Shown here piece by piece: positions 45,599-55,133 of a DNA stretch of 64,000 nucleotides. The DNA is from Streptomyces pactum (GTDB lineage: Bacteria > Actinomycetota > Actinomycetes > Streptomycetales > Streptomycetaceae), in NCBI RefSeq assembly GCF_016031615.1, contig NZ_JACYXC010000001.1, positions 4,154,001 through 4,218,000 on the forward strand, read 5' to 3'. The position numbers and the translations under genes are program-made. The notes beneath the pieces are model-generated. The model saw nothing but the letters and a program-made list of their open reading frames with translations, was not told the DNA's origin and made no database searches. How positions within the stretch are numbered: the stretch's first letter is position 1; every line of letters starts with the position of its first letter.

Positions 45599-46951
45599 GT
45601 GTTGAGCGTGCGCGGAGCGTCGCGGCGGGCGGAGCTGAGCCGGGTCACGCTGGTCGGGGAGCGGCGGCGGGTGGACCTGGTGCTGCCGGCCGACGAGCCG
45701 GTCGGGCGGTTGCTGCCCGACATCCTGCGGCTGCTGGACGACCAGGTGGCCGAACGGCCGATGCTGCGGCACCTGGTCACCGCCGACGGCGCCGTGTTGG
45801 CGGAGGACGCCACGCTGGCCTCCGCTGCCGTTCCGGACGGGGCGGTGCTGCGGCTGGTGCGGGAGGAGGACACGCCCGCCGCTCCCGTGGTGCACGACGT
45901 CACCGACGAGGTGGCCGAGGACCTGGACGTCCGGGCCTGGCGATGGGGGCCCGCCGCGCGGCAGTGGACCGCCGGGGTGTCGTCCGTGGCGCTGATGGCC
46001 ACGGTGGCCGTGCTGGCCCGGCACGGTCTCGGCGCCGCCGAGGTCGCGGGGCCGGTGCTCGGGTGTGCCGGGCTGCTCTCCGCGCTCGGTGCCCTGGCGG
46101 CCCGGTGGGGAAGTGCCCGGCTGGGTGCCGCACTGATCGTCGGCGGTGGTGTGCTCGGCCTCCTGGGGGCGTGGTTCCTGGCGGACGCGGAGTCGTGGGG
46201 CGGCCCGGCCAGGCTCGCCGGCGCCGGCGGTGCGCTGGTCGTCACGCTGGCGCTGCTCGGGGTGTTCTCCACGGTCGGCCGGGGCGGGCTGGTCGGCGCG
46301 GTGGCGGTGGCCGGGACCACCGGGGTGTGGGAGCTGGCCGCCGCGGTGCAGGACGACCCCGCGCTGGTCGGTGTGGTGTGCGGCGTGGTGTCGGTGCTCG
46401 TGCTGGGGGTGCTGCCGCGCCTCGCCCTGATGGGCGCGGGCCTGACCAGGCTGGACGACCGGCGCTCGGGCGGCGCCTCGGTGAGCCGGCACGAGGTGGA
46501 TTCCGCCCTGGCCGCGACCCACCGCGGGCTGGTGCTGGCCACCGTTGCCATGGCCGTCTCCACGGTGGCGTCCGGGCTGCTGGCCCTCTCCGATCCGTCC
46601 CGGTGGACGGTTCCGCTCGCGGCCGTGCTGGTGCTGGTGCTGCTCTCCCGGTCACGGGCCTACCCGCTGATCGCCGAGGTGGTCGTGCTGCTCGGCGGGG
46701 CGGTCGTGCTGCTGGTCCGGCTGGTGGCGCTCTGGCTCGGCTCGGGCGACGGCGAGCCGTACGGGCCGCTGGCCCTGCTGTCGGTGGCGGCGCTGCTGCC
46801 GCTCGCCGCGCTCGTGGTGCAGCCGCCGGAGCACGTACGGGTGCGGCTGCGCCGGCTGGCGGACCTGGCCGAGTCGCTGGGCGTGCTCGCCCTCCTCCCA
46901 CTCGCCGTCGGCGCGTTCGGGGTGTACGGGCGGTTGCTCGGCGCCTTCTGA
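45599..46951 (+). CDS. eccD: EccD type VII secretion channel protein
   Basis: The 450-residue product has an N-terminal ubiquitin-like (YukD) domain (about residues 8-88: SRVTLVGERRRVDLVLPAD, LRHLVTADGAVLAEDATL). About eleven membrane helices follow. EccD forms the bulk of the membrane pore of ESX systems. GTG 45599 follows GATGGGGGG. It is placed between the small membrane protein and the EspI-like ATPase genes. Confidence 0.9.
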   Translation: MLSVRGASRRAELSRVTLVGERRRVDLVLPADEPVGRLLPDILRLLDDQVAERPMLRHLVTADGAVLAEDATLASAAVPDGAVLRLVREEDTPAAPVVHDVTDEVAEDLDVRAWRWGPAARQWTAGVSSVALMATVAVLARHGLGAAEVAGPVLGCAGLLSALGALAARWGSARLGAALIVGGGVLGLLGAWFLADAESWGGPARLAGAGGALVVTLALLGVFSTVGRGGLVGAVAVAGTTGVWELAAAVQDDPALVGVVCGVVSVLVLGVLPRLALMGAGLTRLDDRRSGGASVSRHEVDSALAATHRGLVLATVAMAVSTVASGLLALSDPSRWTVPLAAVLVLVLLSRSRAYPLIAEVVVLLGGAVVLLVRLVALWLGSGDGEPYGPLALLSVAALLPLAALVVQPPEHVRVRLRRLADLAESLGVLALLPLAVGAFGVYGRLLGAF

Positions 46952-47030
46952 GTACCGGCCGGGCGGCCGGGTACGACATCCCGGCCGACGTGAGTTCGAG
47001 TTCTGACAGTCGAGAGGGGGAGACGGCCCG

Positions 47031-48377
47031 GTGGGTGGCGAGGACTGGCAGGGTGACCTGCTCCGTACGCTGCGGGCCACCGCCGGCGGGACGGCGCGGG
47101 ACGCCGGGGCGACACCCGCCTCCGGGGCGACTCCCGCCTCCGGGGCCACGCCCGCCTCCGGGGCGACGCCCGCCCCCGGGGCCGCGGCGGGACCGCCCGT
47201 ACCCGGCAACTCCGTACCCGGCAGCTCCGTATCCGGCAACAACGCCGTACCCGGCAACGCGGCGCCGGACAACCCCGTACCCGGCAACTCCGTACCGGCC
47301 CCCGCCGGGACGCCCCCCGCCGTACCCGACGGCCCCGCGGCGGGCCGTGCCGTCGCCCGGTCCGGCCCGGGCGGCCCGCTGTCCGGCCGGGGCGCCGCCC
47401 CACTGCCCGGGGCCGGGCCCGGCGCGCCGGCGGCACCGGTGGCGATCCCGTCGCCGGTGCCCGTACCCGGCCTCGATCCGGAGCTGGCGCCGGCCCACCG
47501 CCGGTCCCGCAGCGGTGACCGGGTGGTCTGCCGGGCGGCCCGTTCGCTGCGCCAGCTCCTGGTGTCCTCCGCGTCCCGGCAGGTCGCGGAGGCGACCCGG
47601 ATCGCCCAGGAGCTCCAGCAGCCGGTGACCACCGGCCGGCAGCTGGTGGTCACCAGCATCCGCGGCGGAGCCGGCAAGACCACCGTCGCGGCGCTGCTCA
47701 ACCTCACCTACGCGCACTACCGCCAGGACCCGGTGCTGGTCGTCGAGGCCGACCCGGCACTGGGCACGCTGCCGATCCGGCTCGGCGCGCCGTCGGTGCG
47801 CTGGACCTGTGCCGACCTGGCCCAGGTCGTCTCGCCGTCGATGCAGTTCGCGGAGATCACCGGCTACCTCGTCCAGGTGGCGGAGGGCGGCTGGCTGCTG
47901 CCCGGCAGCCGGGGGCGGGTCGGCGCGCGGCTGGAACTCCCGGAGTACCGCGCGGTGATGGTGGCGCTGCGGCGCTACTTCGGCATCACCGTGGTGGACT
48001 GCGAGACCCTGCCGAACCCGCTGGCCCGCACGGCCCTCGCCGCGGCGCAGGCCCGGGTGCTGGTGGTGCCCGCCACGGTGGAGGGGGTGGCCAGCACCCG
48101 GGCGGTGCTGGACTGGATGGCCGGCGTGCCGCACCCCCGGATGCTGCCCGGCACCGTCGTGGCCCTGACCACGCACTCCCCGGACGCGACGATCGACCCG
48201 GCCGCCGCCGCCCGGCACCTGGAGGCCGCCGGGGTCCCGGTGGTGCCCGTGCCGTACGACCGGCACCTCGCGGCCGGCGGGCCGATCCAGGTCGCCCGGC
48301 TCGGACAGGGGACCCGGCTGGCCGCCGGCCGGCTCGCCGCCGCCCTCCTCACCCGGGCGGTCGGGACGGCGCGATGA
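47031..48377 (+). CDS. EspI-like MinD/ParA-type ATPase of the ESX locus
   Basis: The 448-residue product has a low-complexity N-terminal half with repeats (SGATPA four times, then PGNSVPGSS-type units) and a C-terminal MinD-like ATPase. Walker A is SIRGGAGKTTVAAL (about 209), followed by DPVLVVEADPALGTLPIRLG and VVDCETLPNPLARTAL. In mycobacteria EspI regulates ESX-1 in response to ATP level. Here it lies between eccD and eccC. Confidence 0.82.
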   Translation: MGGEDWQGDLLRTLRATAGGTARDAGATPASGATPASGATPASGATPAPGAAAGPPVPGNSVPGSSVSGNNAVPGNAAPDNPVPGNSVPAPAGTPPAVPDGPAAGRAVARSGPGGPLSGRGAAPLPGAGPGAPAAPVAIPSPVPVPGLDPELAPAHRRSRSGDRVVCRAARSLRQLLVSSASRQVAEATRIAQELQQPVTTGRQLVVTSIRGGAGKTTVAALLNLTYAHYRQDPVLVVEADPALGTLPIRLGAPSVRWTCADLAQVVSPSMQFAEITGYLVQVAEGGWLLPGSRGRVGARLELPEYRAVMVALRRYFGITVVDCETLPNPLARTALAAAQARVLVVPATVEGVASTRAVLDWMAGVPHPRMLPGTVVALTTHSPDATIDPAAAARHLEAAGVPVVPVPYDRHLAAGGPIQVARLGQGTRLAAGRLAAALLTRAVGTAR

Positions 48378-48420
48378 CCCCCGCCCGCCAGACCGTCCCC
48401 CGCGCTCCCGGAGAGGCACG

Positions 48421-51400
48421 ATGACCACCCGGCTGATCCACCGGCCCGCCCGGACCACCCGCCCGCTGCGCACCCCGGAGCCGCGGGCCGTCGAACCCCC
48501 GCCGAACCTCCCCGAGGGCGGGACCGGCGGGTTCGCCATGACGCTCATGCCCATCGCGGGCGTGACCAGCTCCGTCGTCATGATGACCGTGCTGCGCAGC
48601 AGCCAGTTCGCGGTCATCGGCGCGCTGGTGCTGGTGGTCACCGTGATCGGCGCGATCGTGCTGCTGCTGTCCCAGCGGGGCAAGGCGCAGCGCACCCGCC
48701 GCCGGCAGCGCGAGCGCTACCTGGAGTACGTGGAGGAACTGCGCGAGGAACTCGGCGCGGAGGAGAGGGAGCGCCGGGCGCGGGCCCGTGTCCTGGACCC
48801 GCCGCCCCGGGCCCTGTACGACATCGTGGCGGACCCGGCCCGGCTGTGGGAGCGGCGCCGGGCGGACCCGGACTTCCTGCGGGTCCGGATCGGCACCGGA
48901 GAGATGCCGGCGCGCACATTGACCGTGACCGAACAGGGCGGCAGCGTGCTCACGCCACCCGACCGGTTCATGCTGAACGAGGCCCGGGCGCTGACGGAAC
49001 GGTTCGGCACCGCGGCCGATCTGCCGCTGACCGTGCCGCTGGACCGGGTGGGCGACGTGAGCGTGGTGGGCGAGCGGGAGGCCGTGCTGCGGGTGGCGCG
49101 GGCGATCCTGGTGCAGACCGCCGTGTTCCACGCCCCGGACGACGTGGCCCTCGCGGTGGCCGCGCCCGCCGCCGCGGCGGCGGACTGGGAGTGGGTGAAG
49201 TGGCTGCCGCACCTGCTGGCCCCGGAGGAACGGGACGGTCCGGTGGCCGCCCGGCGCCGTGCCTCCGGCCTCCCGCAGCTGGCCCGGCTGCTCGCCCGCG
49301 ACCTGCGCGGCCGGGCCTCGTACGCGGCGGAGATCCGGCGCGGACTGTCCGGCCGGGACGCCCTGGTCATGGCCGGCCGGATGCTGGTGGTGAGCGACGC
49401 CCACGGCGAGGCGGCCCAGGAGCTGCCCCGCCCGGACGAGGCGGTCGGGCCGGCCGACATGGGGATCACCGTGCTCCACCTGGTCGGTGAGCGGGTGCGG
49501 GAGCCGGGCCAGGTGTCGGTGCGGATCACCGTCGAGGGCGACCGGGTGTTCGTCGAGGACCTGCGCGGCGCGGAACCCGTTACCGCGCACGGCACCCTCG
49601 ACCCGGTGACCACGGCCGGTGCCGAGGGTCTGGCCAGGACGCTCGCGCCGCTGCGGCTGTCGGCGGAGGCCCTGGCCGACGCGCCGCTGTCCGGGCCGGT
49701 GGACTTCACCGAACTGCTGGGCATCGAGGACCCGGGGGCGCTGGACGTCGGGCGGATGTGGGCGCCGCGCGGGGAGCGGGCGTTCCTCCGGGTGCCGATC
49801 GGCGTGAGCGACGCCCGGGAGCCGGTGCTGCTGGACCTGAAGGAGTCCGCCGAACTGGGCATGGGGCCGCACGGCCTGTGCGTCGGCGCGACCGGCTCCG
49901 GCAAGAGCGAACTGCTGCGTACCCTGGTGCTCGCCCTGGTGGCCGGGCACCCGCCGGAGGACCTGGCGCTGGTGCTGGTGGACTACAAGGGCGGTGCCAC
50001 GTTCGCCCCGTTCGAGGGGCTGCCGCACGTGGCGGGGGTGATCACCAACCTGGAGAACCACGCGGGCCTGGTGGAGCGGGTGCACGCCAGCCTCGCCGGT
50101 GAGGTGAAGCGGCGCCAGCAGGTGCTCAAGGACGCCGGGCACGTCGCGGACATCGGGCAGTACGCGGCGCTGCGCACCATGCGGCCCGAACTGCCGCCGC
50201 TGCCGCACCTGTTCGTGGTCATCGACGAGTTCGGCGAGCTGCTCACCGCCAAACCGGACTTCATCGACCTGTTCCTGTCCATCGGCCGGATCGGCCGGAG
50301 CATCGGCGTCCACCTGCTGCTGTCCAGTCAGCGCATCGAGGGCGGCAAGCTCAAGGGCCTGGACACCTACCTCTCCTACCGGCTGGGCCTGCGGACCTTC
50401 TCCGCCGACGAGAGCCGCACCGTCCTGGACACCACCGACGCCTTCCACCTGCCGCCGCTGCCGGGCTTCGGCTACCTGAAGGTGGACACCAGCGCCTACG
50501 AACGGTTCAAGGCCGGCTACGTGTCCGGTCCCTACCGGGGCCCGGCGCGGCGGGACACCGACCCCGCGGGCCCCACGGTGCTGCCCTACCCGGCCCACAA
50601 CGGGCTCGACCCGGCCGGGGCGGCCGAACCGGACGAGGAACCGGTCACCCGGCACCGCGACACCGGCCCCACGGTCCTGTCCGTCATGGTCGGGCAACTG
50701 CGCGCCGCGGCCCCGCCGGTGCGCCGGATCTGGCTGCCGCCGCTGCCCGACGCGCTGACCCTGGACCGCGCAGGCGGCCCGCTGACCATCGACGAACGCG
50801 GCATGCGGTTCGCCCGGCACCCCGGGACCCTGCGGGCCCCGCTCGGCCTGCTCGACGACCCGGCCCGCCAGTGGCAGGGGCAGTGGATCATCGACCTCAC
50901 GGTGGCCGGCGGGCACCTGGCCGTCATCGGCGGTCCCCAGTCCGGCAAGACCACCCTGCTGCGCACCCTCGCGCTGTCGCTGGCGCTGACCCACACGCCG
51001 CGCGAGGTCGGCATCTACGGGCTGGACCTGGTCGGCGGCGGCCTCCAGGCGCTCACCGCGCTGCCGCACGTCGGCGGGGTGGCCGGCCGGTCCGACCGGG
51101 AGCGGGCGGCGCGCACGGTGGAGGAGGTGCACGGGATGCTGCTGGAGCGCGAGGACGTCTTCCGGGAGCACGGCATCGACTCGGTGGAGCGGCTCCGGGA
51201 ACTGCGGGCCGCCGGCGGGGTCCCCGAACTGCCCTCCACCGACATCGTGCTGCTGATCGACGGCTTCGGCGGGCTGCGCGACGACTTCGAGGCGCTCGAC
51301 GACGGGGTGGGCGACATCCTCAAACGCGGCGGCGGGTACGGCATCCACGTCGTGGCCGGGATGCTGCGCTGGAACGACGTGCGGATCGCCCACCAAGCGA

Positions 51401-52434
51401 CCTTCGGGACGCAGGTGGAGCTGCGGCTCAACGAACCGGGCGACAGCACCATCGACCGGAAACTGGCCGAGACGCTCACCCCCGAGGACACCGGGCGGGC
51501 ACTGACCGACGGCAAGCGGTTCGCCCAGGTCGCGCTGCCCCGGATCGACAGCCTGCCGGAGACGCCGGACCTCGGCGCGGCCGTGGCCCACGCCGCCCGG
51601 GCGGTCCGGGACGCGTGGCCCGGCGAGCCCGCCCGGCCGGTCCGCGTCCTGCCCGCGCAGGTCCCGGCCGACCGCCTGCCCCCGGTCGCCGCCGAACCCC
51701 GGCGGGTGCCCATCGGCCTGGACCAGCGGGCCCTCGACCCGGTGCTGCTGGACCTGTTCGCGCACGACCAGCACCTGCTCGTGCTCGGCGACAGCGAGTG
51801 CGGCAAGACCAACCTGCTGCGGCTGATCGCCCGCGGGCTGACCGAGCGGTACTCCGACGACGAACTGGTCTTCGGCATCATGGATCCGCGCCGGGGCCTG
51901 CGGGAGGTGGTGCCCGAGCCGTACCGGGGCGGCTACGCCCACAACGGCCGGCTCGCCGGGGCACTGGCCACGGGCATCGCGGCCGAACTGGACAAGCGCA
52001 TGCCGGACGACACGGCGGACGCCGGGCCGCCGGCGCCGGGCACCTGGGGCGGCGGCCCCCGGATCGTGATCCTGGTGGACGACTACGACGTGCTGACCAC
52101 CGCCGGCCAGCAACCGCTGGCGCCGTTCATCCCGTACGTCCCGTCCGCACCGGACATCGGGCTGCACTTCGTCGTCACCCGCCGGGTTGCCGGGTCCTCC
52201 CGCGCCCTCTACGAACCCTTCCTGAGCACGCTGCGGGAGAGCGGGACGTCCGCGCTGGTGATGACCGGTGACCGTACCGAGGGGCAGTTGTTCCCCCGGG
52301 TGTACGCGTCGGCCCGGCCGCCCGGACGCGGCACCTTCATCCGTCGCGGTGCCCCCGACCGGCTGATCCAGACCGCGCTCGCCGACGGGGCCGGTCTGCC
52401 GACGGAGGACCGCGCGGGGAGCGGTGACACGTGA
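48421..52434 (+). CDS. eccC: EccC FtsK/SpoIIIE-type ATPase of type VII secretion
   Basis: The 1,337-residue product has two membrane helices near residues 40-82 and three FtsK/SpoIIIE ATPase domains. Walker A motifs are GATGSGKSE (about 490), GGPQSGKTT (about 837) and GDSECGKTN (about 1122). Only the first domain keeps the full Walker B DEF (VVIDEFGEL); the second has DGF and the third DDY, the usual division into one active and two regulatory substrate-binding domains. It is the motor that recognises Esx substrates. Confidence 0.94.
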   Translation: MTTRLIHRPARTTRPLRTPEPRAVEPPPNLPEGGTGGFAMTLMPIAGVTSSVVMMTVLRSSQFAVIGALVLVVTVIGAIVLLLSQRGKAQRTRRRQRERYLEYVEELREELGAEERERRARARVLDPPPRALYDIVADPARLWERRRADPDFLRVRIGTGEMPARTLTVTEQGGSVLTPPDRFMLNEARALTERFGTAADLPLTVPLDRVGDVSVVGEREAVLRVARAILVQTAVFHAPDDVALAVAAPAAAAADWEWVKWLPHLLAPEERDGPVAARRRASGLPQLARLLARDLRGRASYAAEIRRGLSGRDALVMAGRMLVVSDAHGEAAQELPRPDEAVGPADMGITVLHLVGERVREPGQVSVRITVEGDRVFVEDLRGAEPVTAHGTLDPVTTAGAEGLARTLAPLRLSAEALADAPLSGPVDFTELLGIEDPGALDVGRMWAPRGERAFLRVPIGVSDAREPVLLDLKESAELGMGPHGLCVGATGSGKSELLRTLVLALVAGHPPEDLALVLVDYKGGATFAPFEGLPHVAGVITNLENHAGLVERVHASLAGEVKRRQQVLKDAGHVADIGQYAALRTMRPELPPLPHLFVVIDEFGELLTAKPDFIDLFLSIGRIGRSIGVHLLLSSQRIEGGKLKGLDTYLSYRLGLRTFSADESRTVLDTTDAFHLPPLPGFGYLKVDTSAYERFKAGYVSGPYRGPARRDTDPAGPTVLPYPAHNGLDPAGAAEPDEEPVTRHRDTGPTVLSVMVGQLRAAAPPVRRIWLPPLPDALTLDRAGGPLTIDERGMRFARHPGTLRAPLGLLDDPARQWQGQWIIDLTVAGGHLAVIGGPQSGKTTLLRTLALSLALTHTPREVGIYGLDLVGGGLQALTALPHVGGVAGRSDRERAARTVEEVHGMLLEREDVFREHGIDSVERLRELRAAGGVPELPSTDIVLLIDGFGGLRDDFEALDDGVGDILKRGGGYGIHVVAGMLRWNDVRIAHQATFGTQVELRLNEPGDSTIDRKLAETLTPEDTGRALTDGKRFAQVALPRIDSLPETPDLGAAVAHAARAVRDAWPGEPARPVRVLPAQVPADRLPPVAAEPRRVPIGLDQRALDPVLLDLFAHDQHLLVLGDSECGKTNLLRLIARGLTERYSDDELVFGIMDPRRGLREVVPEPYRGGYAHNGRLAGALATGIAAELDKRMPDDTADAGPPAPGTWGGGPRIVILVDDYDVLTTAGQQPLAPFIPYVPSAPDIGLHFVVTRRVAGSSRALYEPFLSTLRESGTSALVMTGDRTEGQLFPRVYASARPPGRGTFIRRGAPDRLIQTALADGAGLPTEDRAGSGDT

Positions 52435-52752
52435 CGGCGGGATACGGCGGGACCGTGCGGCGCCGGGTACGCGGCGCCGGCGCCGGCCCGGGGCGTTCCG
52501 ACGACCGGGAACGCGCGCCGGGCGGGACACGTGACGGGCGGGACCACGCGATGACCGAGGACGCGGAGACAACGGGGGACGTGACGATGACGGGAACGCG
52601 GCGGCGGCCGGGGACGTGGTGGTGACGGGGAACGCGGCGGCAACCGGAGCTGGGGACGTGGCGATGAAGAGGAACGCGGCGGGAGCCGGGAACACGGGGA
52701 TGGCGGAGAGCACGGCGACGGCCGGGACCGTGGTGATGAGCGAGGACGTGGG
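52435..52752. repeat. Repeat-rich gap between eccC and the DUF6177 gene
   Basis: A GTG at 52431 overlaps the eccC stop and opens a 64-codon frame (to 52625) of low-complexity Arg/Gly/Thr sequence, which I do not consider a real gene. From about 52570 to 52710 there are at least three near-copies of a roughly 45-bp unit beginning GGGGACGTG and continuing with GATGA and GGAACGCGGCGG. Each copy therefore looks like a miniature start site. The true start of the next gene is ATG 52753. Confidence 0.6.
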
Positions 52753-54177
52753 ATGACCAAGGACGTGATCGTCCTCACCGAGCAGATGCCGGACAACTGG
52801 ACCCTGCTGGCGGGGCTGCTCGCCGGCGGCCCGGACGTGGAGCTGCGGACCGCCGGTGACGGCGCGGTCATCCAGCTCTGCGACGGCGGGGGCCGGCCCC
52901 TGGTGTCGGTGGAGGCACCGCTCCTGGTGCGGGTGCCGGGTGAGGCCGCCCGCTTGCTGGGGGAGGAGGCCCCCGAGCAGCGCGGGCCCGTCTGGTGGCT
53001 GGAGGCCCGGGCCTCCACCGCCGTACCGGAGGCGGAACAGGTCGCCGGGGTCTTCGCCGGCCGCCTGGCCCACCGGCTGCGGGGCCGGATCTGGCCGCCC
53101 GACGCGGTCCCGGCGGCGGGCATCGAGGACCCGGTCGCGCTGGAGGGGGTCACCCCGGCGCCGGTGCCCGCCGCGGCGCAACCCGCGGTGGACGTCCTCA
53201 CCGACCAGGTGGCGGTGGTGCTCCAGGACCGCCCGGTCGTGGCGATGACCGCCTGGTTGTCGGACGCCCTCGCCGCGGCGCTCGCCTCCGGCCGCGGTCT
53301 GCAGATCGTCACCGGTGCCGGGTGCCGCCTCTCCCTGCCGACCAGCTCGCTGCTGATCGGGCCGGGCACCCGCTGGGTGGTCCGCGACGGGCACGGCGGC
53401 TACTACGACGGCCGGTCCGGCGCGGTGCTGCACTGGCACGGCGGCGCCTTCACCACGGTGGGGGACCGGACGGCGGAGGTGCCGGTGCACCAGGGGTACC
53501 AGCACCTGGCCACCACCGGCGAACGGCAGTTGACCCTCACCGTGCACACCCGGCACCCGGCCGACGACCGGCTCCTGCTGGGCGGGGCCCTGGAGGACGT
53601 CTGCCGGGCGCTGACCGGCTCCCCGCCGTCCGGATGGGGTACGGCGGAGCCCGTGCCGCACCCGTGGTCGCGCCGGCGGCTCACCGAGTTCGCCCGGGAG
53701 CGCTCCCCGGCGCCGACCTGGTTCGTCGCCGTGGGGGACCCCGGGGCCCGGCCCGCCATCGCGACCCTGACGGTCTCCCGCACCACCGGCGGAGTCGAGG
53801 AGCAGCTGACGTTCACCGCCGGGTACGGGCCGGACGATCCGCCGGCCCTGGACGCCCTCCCCGGACTGGTCGGACGGTTGGTCCGCGAACACCGGCTGGT
53901 GTCCACGGTGGCGCAGGTCCGCGCCGGGCGCCGGGACCTGACGGTTCCGGCGCGCCTCCAGGCACCGCCGGTCCCGGTCGCGTTCGTGCTCGGGTCCGAG
54001 GAGGTCCGGGACGTCGGGGCCGAGCACGCGGCGCGGCCCCCGATCGCGGCGGAACCACTGCGCCTCGGTCCCGCGACCGCTCCCGCCCTGTACTACCCGC
54101 TCGGAGACGGTACGTCGGGTGCGGCCTGGGCGGCGTACGAGAAGCTGATCCGGCACCTCAGGCCCGACATGCCGTGA
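52753..54177 (+). CDS. DUF6177 family ESX-locus protein
   Basis: The 474-residue product begins MTKDVIVLTEQMPDNWTLLA and contains VSVEAPLLVRVPGEAARLLG, LTDQVAVVLQDRPVVAMTAWLSDAL and AFVLGSEEVRDVG. It has no membrane helix or signal peptide. This matches DUF6177 proteins, which accompany eccC and eccD in streptomycetes; their activity is unknown. It is the last gene of the ESX operon here and faces the minus-strand coiled-coil gene. Confidence 0.78.
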   Translation: MTKDVIVLTEQMPDNWTLLAGLLAGGPDVELRTAGDGAVIQLCDGGGRPLVSVEAPLLVRVPGEAARLLGEEAPEQRGPVWWLEARASTAVPEAEQVAGVFAGRLAHRLRGRIWPPDAVPAAGIEDPVALEGVTPAPVPAAAQPAVDVLTDQVAVVLQDRPVVAMTAWLSDALAAALASGRGLQIVTGAGCRLSLPTSSLLIGPGTRWVVRDGHGGYYDGRSGAVLHWHGGAFTTVGDRTAEVPVHQGYQHLATTGERQLTLTVHTRHPADDRLLLGGALEDVCRALTGSPPSGWGTAEPVPHPWSRRRLTEFARERSPAPTWFVAVGDPGARPAIATLTVSRTTGGVEEQLTFTAGYGPDDPPALDALPGLVGRLVREHRLVSTVAQVRAGRRDLTVPARLQAPPVPVAFVLGSEEVRDVGAEHAARPPIAAEPLRLGPATAPALYYPLGDGTSGAAWAAYEKLIRHLRPDMP

Positions 54178-54404
54178 TCACGCCGGGCCCCGTCGCCGGC
54201 CGGGACCCGGGCGTTGCTCCGGGGTCGATGGAACCGCCGGGGCCGCCGGGTGAGGGACCCCCGGCGGGTGACACCCCGCGGGTAAGGCTGTCGCCGGGCC
54301 CGCCGGGCGCGGTACACCCGGCGGGTGCGGGTCACCGGGGGGTGACGCCCCGCGGGTACGGGTGCCTGCCGGGCCCGCCGGGCCCGCCGGGGAGCGGCGG
54401 CCGG

Positions 54405-54662
54405 TCAGCCGACCTCACGCATCATCTTCTCCATGGAGGATATGGAGGCGCGGGTGCTGCTGAGTTCGTCCAGCGTCCGGCGGTGCAGCTCCACGTTGTC
54501 CTCCAGCAACTGCTCGTACTTCCGCGCCAGCTGCTGGTACTGGTCCTCCCGGGCGGCCAGCATCCGGGCCCGCCGGGTGGCCGCGATCTGCCACACGATG
54601 ACGATGAGGAAGACGAAGAAGCCGCCGACCGCCGCCGGTGCCGCCCAGTCCGAGCCGTTCAT
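54405..54662 (-). CDS. Small membrane-anchored coiled-coil protein
   Basis: The 85-residue product has one N-terminal membrane helix (AAVGGFFVFLIVIVWQIAA) and a coiled coil (EDQYQQLARKYEQLLEDNVE, then ELSSTRASISSMEKMM). Its ATG overlaps the stop of the ArsR gene by four bases, so it is co-expressed with that regulator. Function unknown; a scaffold role is possible. Confidence 0.78.
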   Translation of the reverse strand: MNGSDWAAPAAVGGFFVFLIVIVWQIAATRRARMLAAREDQYQQLARKYEQLLEDNVELHRRTLDELSSTRASISSMEKMMREVG

Positions 54663-55012
54663 CCCGTTGTCTCCTCCATGACCTTGGTCTCCTCGGTGAG
54701 CGTGTGCGCGGCCGCGCGGACCGTGTGCGGGGTGAGCGCGTAGCAGAACGGCGTGACCTCGAAGAACTTCATCGCCCTCCCCTCCTCCGACAACTCCAGG
54801 GTGCCGCTGACCAGGCCCGCCGCCTCCAGCCGCTGCAGATGCATGTGGAGCAGCGGACGGCCCATCCCGATCTCACGGGCGAGCCGGCTCACGTAGTTGC
54901 GGCCCCCGTCCATCAGCGCCGCGACGATCCGCATCCGGTGCGGGTTCGCCAGGGCGGTGAGGACCTTCAGCAACTCGTCGCCGGTCGGCGCCCGCGACGG
55001 AACCTCGGTCAT
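54659..55012 (-). CDS. ArsR-type winged-helix regulator
   Basis: The 117-residue product has the helix-turn-helix pattern LLKVLTALANPHRMRIVAAL and YVSRLAREIGMGRPLLHMHL, then RLEAAGLVSG and a beta-wing with ELSEEGRAMKFFEV. No metal-binding Cys pair is seen. It is coupled to the membrane coiled-coil gene downstream (ATGA overlap). GAGGGGG lies before ATG 55012. Its ligand is unknown. Confidence 0.85.
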   Translation of the reverse strand: MTEVPSRAPTGDELLKVLTALANPHRMRIVAALMDGGRNYVSRLAREIGMGRPLLHMHLQRLEAAGLVSGTLELSEEGRAMKFFEVTPFCYALTPHTVRAAAHTLTEETKVMEETTG

Positions 55013-55133
55013 CGCGGCCCCCTCGTCCGTGCCTGTCCCCTCAAGGTGACAGCCGTGGCGGACACCCGTCAACGAGAGCTGACACATCTCCGGGACGGAT
55101 CGGGGATGTGTCAGGGGCGGGCCAGGGTGGTCC

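Noticed and set aside
52431..52625. A 64-codon gene overlapping the eccC stop
   Set aside because: The product is low-complexity Arg/Gly/Thr sequence produced by the repeat array and has no conserved features.
48349..54156. A very long minus-strand open frame (more than 1,900 codons) opposite eccC and the DUF6177 gene
   Set aside because: It is the antisense shadow of high-GC codons. The product is His/Arg/Gly-rich without domains, while the plus strand encodes recognisable EccC motifs.
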